DNA of 64,000 nucleotides, from contig OZ244721.1 in the NCBI GenBank assembly GCA_965219235.1, positions 2,294,001 through 2,358,000 of the forward strand. The letters are read 5' to 3'. Below the pieces are notes generated by a model, which saw nothing but the letters and a program-made list of their open reading frames with translations, did not search any database and had not been told where the DNA came from. Source of the stretch: CBDHCC01 sp965219235. GTDB lineage: Bacteria; Pseudomonadota; Alphaproteobacteria; Sphingomonadales; Sphingomonadaceae. The position numbers and the translations under genes are program-made. This document shows positions 60,929 to 64,000 of the stretch, piece by piece. How positions within the stretch are numbered: position 1 is the stretch's first letter; the number at the start of each line of letters is the position of its first letter.

Positions 60929-62950
60929 ATGAACGCCCCCATCCGCATCACCCTCCCCGACGGCTCCGCGCGCGAGGTCGCCCCCGGCACCACGCCCGCC
61001 GACATCGCGGCGGCGATCGGGCCGGGGCTGGCGAAGGCGGCGCTCGCCGCGCGGGTGGATGGGGAGGTGCGGGACCTCTCCCGGCCGCTCACCCAGGACG
61101 CCGAGCTCGCGCTCATCACCGCGCGCGACGAGGCGGACGCGCTGGAGCTGGCGCGCCACGACTATGCGCACGTCATGGCGGAGGCGGTGCAGCGGCTGTT
61201 CCCCGGCACCCAGATCACCTTCGGCCCGGCGACCGAGGACGGCTTCTACTACGACTTCGCGCCGCCGCCGGAGCGCGGCCCCTTCACGGAGGAGGACCTG
61301 CCCGCGATCGAGGCGGAGATGCGGCGCGTGATCGCGGAGGACAAGCCGCTGATCCGCGAGGTGTGGGAGCGCGACCGGCTGATCGCGTGGTTCCAGGGCA
61401 AGGGCGAGAGTTTCAAGGCGGAGTGGGCGGCCGAGCTGCCGGACGACCAGGAGCTGACCGTCTATCACGCCGGCGAACCGGGGGCGGATACCTGGCTGGA
61501 CCTCTGCCGGGGGCCGCACCTCGCGTCGACGGGCAAGCTGGACCCCGCCGCCTTCAAGCTCACCCGCGTGTCGGGTGCCTATTGGCGCGGCGACCAGGCG
61601 AGCGCGATGCTGAGCCGGATCTACGGCACCGGCTGGCTCAACAAGAAGCAGTTGGACGCCCACCTCCACCGACTGGAGGAGGCCGCAAAACGCGACCATC
61701 GCAAGATCGGGGCCGAGATGGACCTGTTCCACTTGGCACCCGAGGCGCAGGGGTCGGTGTTCTGGCACCCGCCGGGCTTCGTCATTTGGCGCGCGCTGGA
61801 GGCCTATATGCGCCGGCGGCTGGACGCGGCCGGCTATGCGGAGATCAAGACGCCGCAGCTGATGGACGCGCGCCAGTGGGAGCGGTCGGGCCATTGGGGC
61901 AAATACCGCGAGAACATGTTCGTCGTGCCCGACGAGGTGCCGAATACGGTCGAGGGTGCCGCGGTGCTGTCGGGCGACGGCGACCTGATGGCGCTGAAAC
62001 CCATGAACTGCCCGGCGCACGTGCTGGTCTTCAACCAGGGGATCAAGTCCTACCGCGACCTGCCGATCCGGCTGGCGGAAATGGGCTGCTGCCACAGGAA
62101 CGAGCCGCACGGGGCGCTCCACGGCCTGTTGCGGGTGCGCCAGTTCACGCAGGACGACGCCCACATCTTCTGCCGCCCCGACCAGCTGATCGCCGAGATC
62201 GCGGGCTTTTGCGAGCTGCTGGACACGGTGTACCGCGAGCTGGGCTTCCCCGACTACGCCATCAAGTTGGCGCTGCGCCCGGACCAGCGCTTCGGGACGG
62301 ACGCGGAGTGGGACGAGGCGGAAGCCGTGCTGCGCGCCGCAGTCGCGTCCATCGGGCGCAACACCGACGCGTATGGCTGGGAGGAGCTGCCGGGCGAGGG
62401 CGCCTTCTACGCGCCCAAGCTGGAGTTCCACCTGACCGACGCCATCGGCCGCACCTGGCAGGTGGGCACCATCCAGGCCGACACGGTGCTGCCCGAGCGG
62501 CTGGATGCGAGCTACGTCGGAGAGGACGGCGCGCGCCACCGGCCGGTCATGCTCCACCGCGCCATCCTGGGCACGTTCGAACGCTTCATCGGCATCCTGA
62601 TCGAGCAATATGCCGGCCGCTTCCCGCTGTGGCTCGCCCCCACCCAGGTGGTGGTGGCGACCATCGTGGACGCGGCCGACGACCACGCCCACTCGGTGGC
62701 GAGGCGGCTGGAGGCGGCGGGGCTGCGCGTCCAGCTCGACCTCCGCAACGAGAAGATCAACTACAAGGTGCGCGAGCACTCGCTGGCGCACGTCCCCCAT
62801 CTGGCGGTGGTCGGCAAGCGGGAGGCGGAGGAGGACACGGTGGCGCTCCGCTCGCTGGGCGAGGCGGGCAAGCAGGAGGTGCTGTCGGTGGAGGAGCTGG
62901 TGACGCGCCTGGCCGCCGAGGCGACACCGCCGGACCTCACGCCGGCCTGA
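60929..62950 (+). CDS. thrS: Threonyl-tRNA synthetase
   Basis: Charges tRNA-Thr. The 673 residues have the order: TGS domain (MNAPIRITLPDGSAREVAPG...), editing domain with the H-x3-H in ELARHDYAHVMAEAV and Cys-x3-His in DLCRGPHLAST. The class II core has EMGCCHRNEPHGALHGLLRVR-type motif 2, the Zn region MNCPAHVLVF, and motif 3 HRAILGTFERFIGILIE. The anticodon domain starts PTQVVVATIVDAADDH. ATG 60929 has no Shine-Dalgarno but a promoter-like box close ahead. infC follows after 119 bases. Confidence 0.97.
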   Translation: MNAPIRITLPDGSAREVAPGTTPADIAAAIGPGLAKAALAARVDGEVRDLSRPLTQDAELALITARDEADALELARHDYAHVMAEAVQRLFPGTQITFGPATEDGFYYDFAPPPERGPFTEEDLPAIEAEMRRVIAEDKPLIREVWERDRLIAWFQGKGESFKAEWAAELPDDQELTVYHAGEPGADTWLDLCRGPHLASTGKLDPAAFKLTRVSGAYWRGDQASAMLSRIYGTGWLNKKQLDAHLHRLEEAAKRDHRKIGAEMDLFHLAPEAQGSVFWHPPGFVIWRALEAYMRRRLDAAGYAEIKTPQLMDARQWERSGHWGKYRENMFVVPDEVPNTVEGAAVLSGDGDLMALKPMNCPAHVLVFNQGIKSYRDLPIRLAEMGCCHRNEPHGALHGLLRVRQFTQDDAHIFCRPDQLIAEIAGFCELLDTVYRELGFPDYAIKLALRPDQRFGTDAEWDEAEAVLRAAVASIGRNTDAYGWEELPGEGAFYAPKLEFHLTDAIGRTWQVGTIQADTVLPERLDASYVGEDGARHRPVMLHRAILGTFERFIGILIEQYAGRFPLWLAPTQVVVATIVDAADDHAHSVARRLEAAGLRVQLDLRNEKINYKVREHSLAHVPHLAVVGKREAEEDTVALRSLGEAGKQEVLSVEELVTRLAAEATPPDLTPA

Positions 62951-63069
62951 GCACCCACGGATTGGAGGCGTTGTTGCCCACGTCTTTCAACGGTGGAGCA
63001 ATTCGCCTATATAGTTTGCCGGCGACACGCTTTCGCGCCGCCGCGAGTCACACCGCAGGAGACCAGACG

Positions 63070-63615
63070 ATACCCTCTTCCCTTCCGCGCCGATCCATGG
63101 CGCCGCCGCCCAAATCCGGCCCCCGCTACAACGAGTTCATCCAGAGCCCCAAGGTTCGGGTGATCGACGACCAGGGGGAGAATCTGGGTGTGATGTACAC
63201 CCGCGAGGCGATGGAGCAGGCCGCCGGACTGGGGCTCGACCTCGTCGAGGTGTCGCCCAACGCCGATCCGCCGGTCGCCAAGTTCCTGGACGTCGGCCGC
63301 TTCAAGTACGAGGCGCAGAAGAAGGCCAATCAGGCGAGGAAGTCGCAGCGGACGCAGGAGATCAAGGAGATCAAGATGCGGCCGAACATCGACGACCACG
63401 ATTACGACACCAAGATGAAGAAGGTCGACAGCTTCCTGACGGACGGCGACAAGGTCAAGGTCACGCTGCGGTTCCGCGGGCGCGAGATGTCGCACCAGCA
63501 GCTCGGCATGGACCTGCTCAAGCGCGTGCAGGAGCAGGTGGAGCCGATCGCCAAGGTCGAGGCCTACCCCCGGCTCGAGGGCCGGCAGATGCTGATGGTG
63601 CTGGCGCCCAAGTGA
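63070..63615 (+). CDS. infC: Translation initiation factor IF-3
   Basis: Binds the 30S subunit and selects starts. The N-domain has RYNEFIQSPKVRVIDDQGEN and GVMYTREAMEQAAGLGLDLV. The linker is KKANQARKSQRTQEIKEIKM and the C-domain has RGREMSHQQLGMDLLKRVQE. The usual ATG at 63097 has no ribosome site. An in-frame ATA at 63070 has AGGAGA eight bases ahead and would add nine residues (PSSLPRRS...). IF-3 genes often use rare AUU/AUA/AUC starts for self-repression, so I place the start there. ATG 63097 remains the alternative (172 residues). Confidence 0.9.
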   Translation: MPSSLPRRSMAPPPKSGPRYNEFIQSPKVRVIDDQGENLGVMYTREAMEQAAGLGLDLVEVSPNADPPVAKFLDVGRFKYEAQKKANQARKSQRTQEIKEIKMRPNIDDHDYDTKMKKVDSFLTDGDKVKVTLRFRGREMSHQQLGMDLLKRVQEQVEPIAKVEAYPRLEGRQMLMVLAPK

Positions 63616-63625
63616 CGCGCCGGCC

Positions 63626-63649
63626 GGCTGTGTCCTTTGGGACACAGCC
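63626..63649 (+). terminator. Hairpin after infC
   Basis: GGCTGTGTCC-TTTG-GGACACAGCC is a perfect 10-base stem eleven bases after the infC stop. There is no T-run behind it, so it is a likely but not classic terminator. The genes rpmI and rplT, which often follow infC, are absent. Confidence 0.75.
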
Positions 63650-63744
63650 GAGGCGCTTTCGCCGCGCTCTCCTTCCGCTCCGGTCGCGGCTGTCATAGCA
63701 TCGTCTCCAACGGGCCAAAGGTCCGATCACCTGGGAGACGATGG

Positions 63745-64000
63745 ATGACGAAGGCGTTCCTGCTCACCACGGCGGCCACCCTGGTCTGGGCGCTGCCCGC
63801 CCAGGCGCAGGAGGTGCTCGATCCGGTCGACAACGGCTCGGTCGACCAGACCGCGGACACCCCGTCCCCGCCCGTCGAGACGACCGTCCAGGGAATCGTC
63901 ATCACCGCCCAGGGCCGCGAGCAGCAGCTCGCCGACGTGCCGATCGCGGTCAACGTGGTGAGCGCCGAGCAGCTGCGGAATTCGGGCGCCAACGACATCC
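63745..64000 (+). CDS. TonB-dependent receptor, N-terminal part
   Basis: Start of an outer-membrane receptor cut by the window end. ATG 63745 follows GGGAG. The signal peptide (FLLTTAATLVWALPAQAQ) precedes an acidic linker, then the plug opening VQGIVITAQGREQQLADVPIAVNVVSAEQL. This form (IVVTAQ-REQ-L-DVPIAV) is characteristic of sphingomonad TonB receptors. Substrate unknown. Confidence 0.9.
   Translation, partial: MTKAFLLTTAATLVWALPAQAQEVLDPVDNGSVDQTADTPSPPVETTVQGIVITAQGREQQLADVPIAVNVVSAEQLRNSGANDI

Overview
The window is GC-rich alphaproteobacterial DNA and most resembles a Sphingomonas-type member of the Sphingomonadaceae. The signs are four TonB-dependent receptor-type outer-membrane proteins (two cut by the window edges), a TorF-family porin, FeS-type photolyase, HflKC beside DegP, many 1-4 base start/stop overlaps (GTGA, ATGA, TGATG) and many palindromic repeats of the kind common in sphingomonads (GAGCCTGTCGAAG-type and CCCTCCC-type). 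Genus and species cannot be fixed from the sequence alone.

Layout. 1-8581 looks like accessory DNA with visibly lower GC: a TonB receptor, a three-gene operon (unknown protein, SnoaL-like protein, AspH-type hydroxylase), a LytTR regulator with a degenerate receiver, a truncated membrane protein and a damaged IS3 element. It ends exactly at the 3' end of a tRNA-Gly gene. 8582-16790 is core: thioredoxin-TPR chaperone, LonN-domain protein, CoA-binding protein, Mrp, HflK-HflC, DegP, thioesterase, QueF. 16791-22869 is a tight plus-strand run: secreted/membrane protein, FeS photolyase, sulfurtransferase, cystathionine beta-lyase, MscS channel. 23044-26777 has a PadR regulator with its own dyad, TorF porin, EVE protein, a lipoprotein and a Rieske protein. 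26928-30511 is the tyrosine/homogentisate pathway on the minus strand (hppD, hmgA, fumarylacetoacetase-like), with palindromic repeats between the genes. 30623-34304 holds small hydrophilic proteins, OsmC, CHRD and a nucleotidyltransferase/small protein/BrnA-like cluster coupled to uvrA. uvrA (34301-37351) carries a palindromic repeat inserted in frame. A TonB receptor, P450 and GlpX follow.

43837-45916 is a small lower-GC islet with two tiny genes, a class II Leu-type tRNA whose anticodon reads UUA (a potential ochre suppressor), a coiled-coil/winged-helix protein and an IS1595-type transposase. 45917-57328 has homoserine dehydrogenase, a plug/barrel outer-membrane protein with low-complexity inserts, a SleB-type hydrolase, a LytS/LytT-type two-component pair, a TPR protein, two alpha/beta hydrolases, an XRE/membrane pair and a P-loop kinase. 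57329-60839 is repeat-rich with a frameshifted remnant and a partial duplication of a membrane-protein gene. The window closes with thrS, infC (probably an ATA start) and the beginning of another TonB receptor.

The most unusual signals are the UUA-anticodon tRNA, the repeat inserted in the uvrA reading frame, the NTase/BrnA-like module, and the AspH operon in the island beside tRNA-Gly. There are no CRISPR arrays or rRNA genes.
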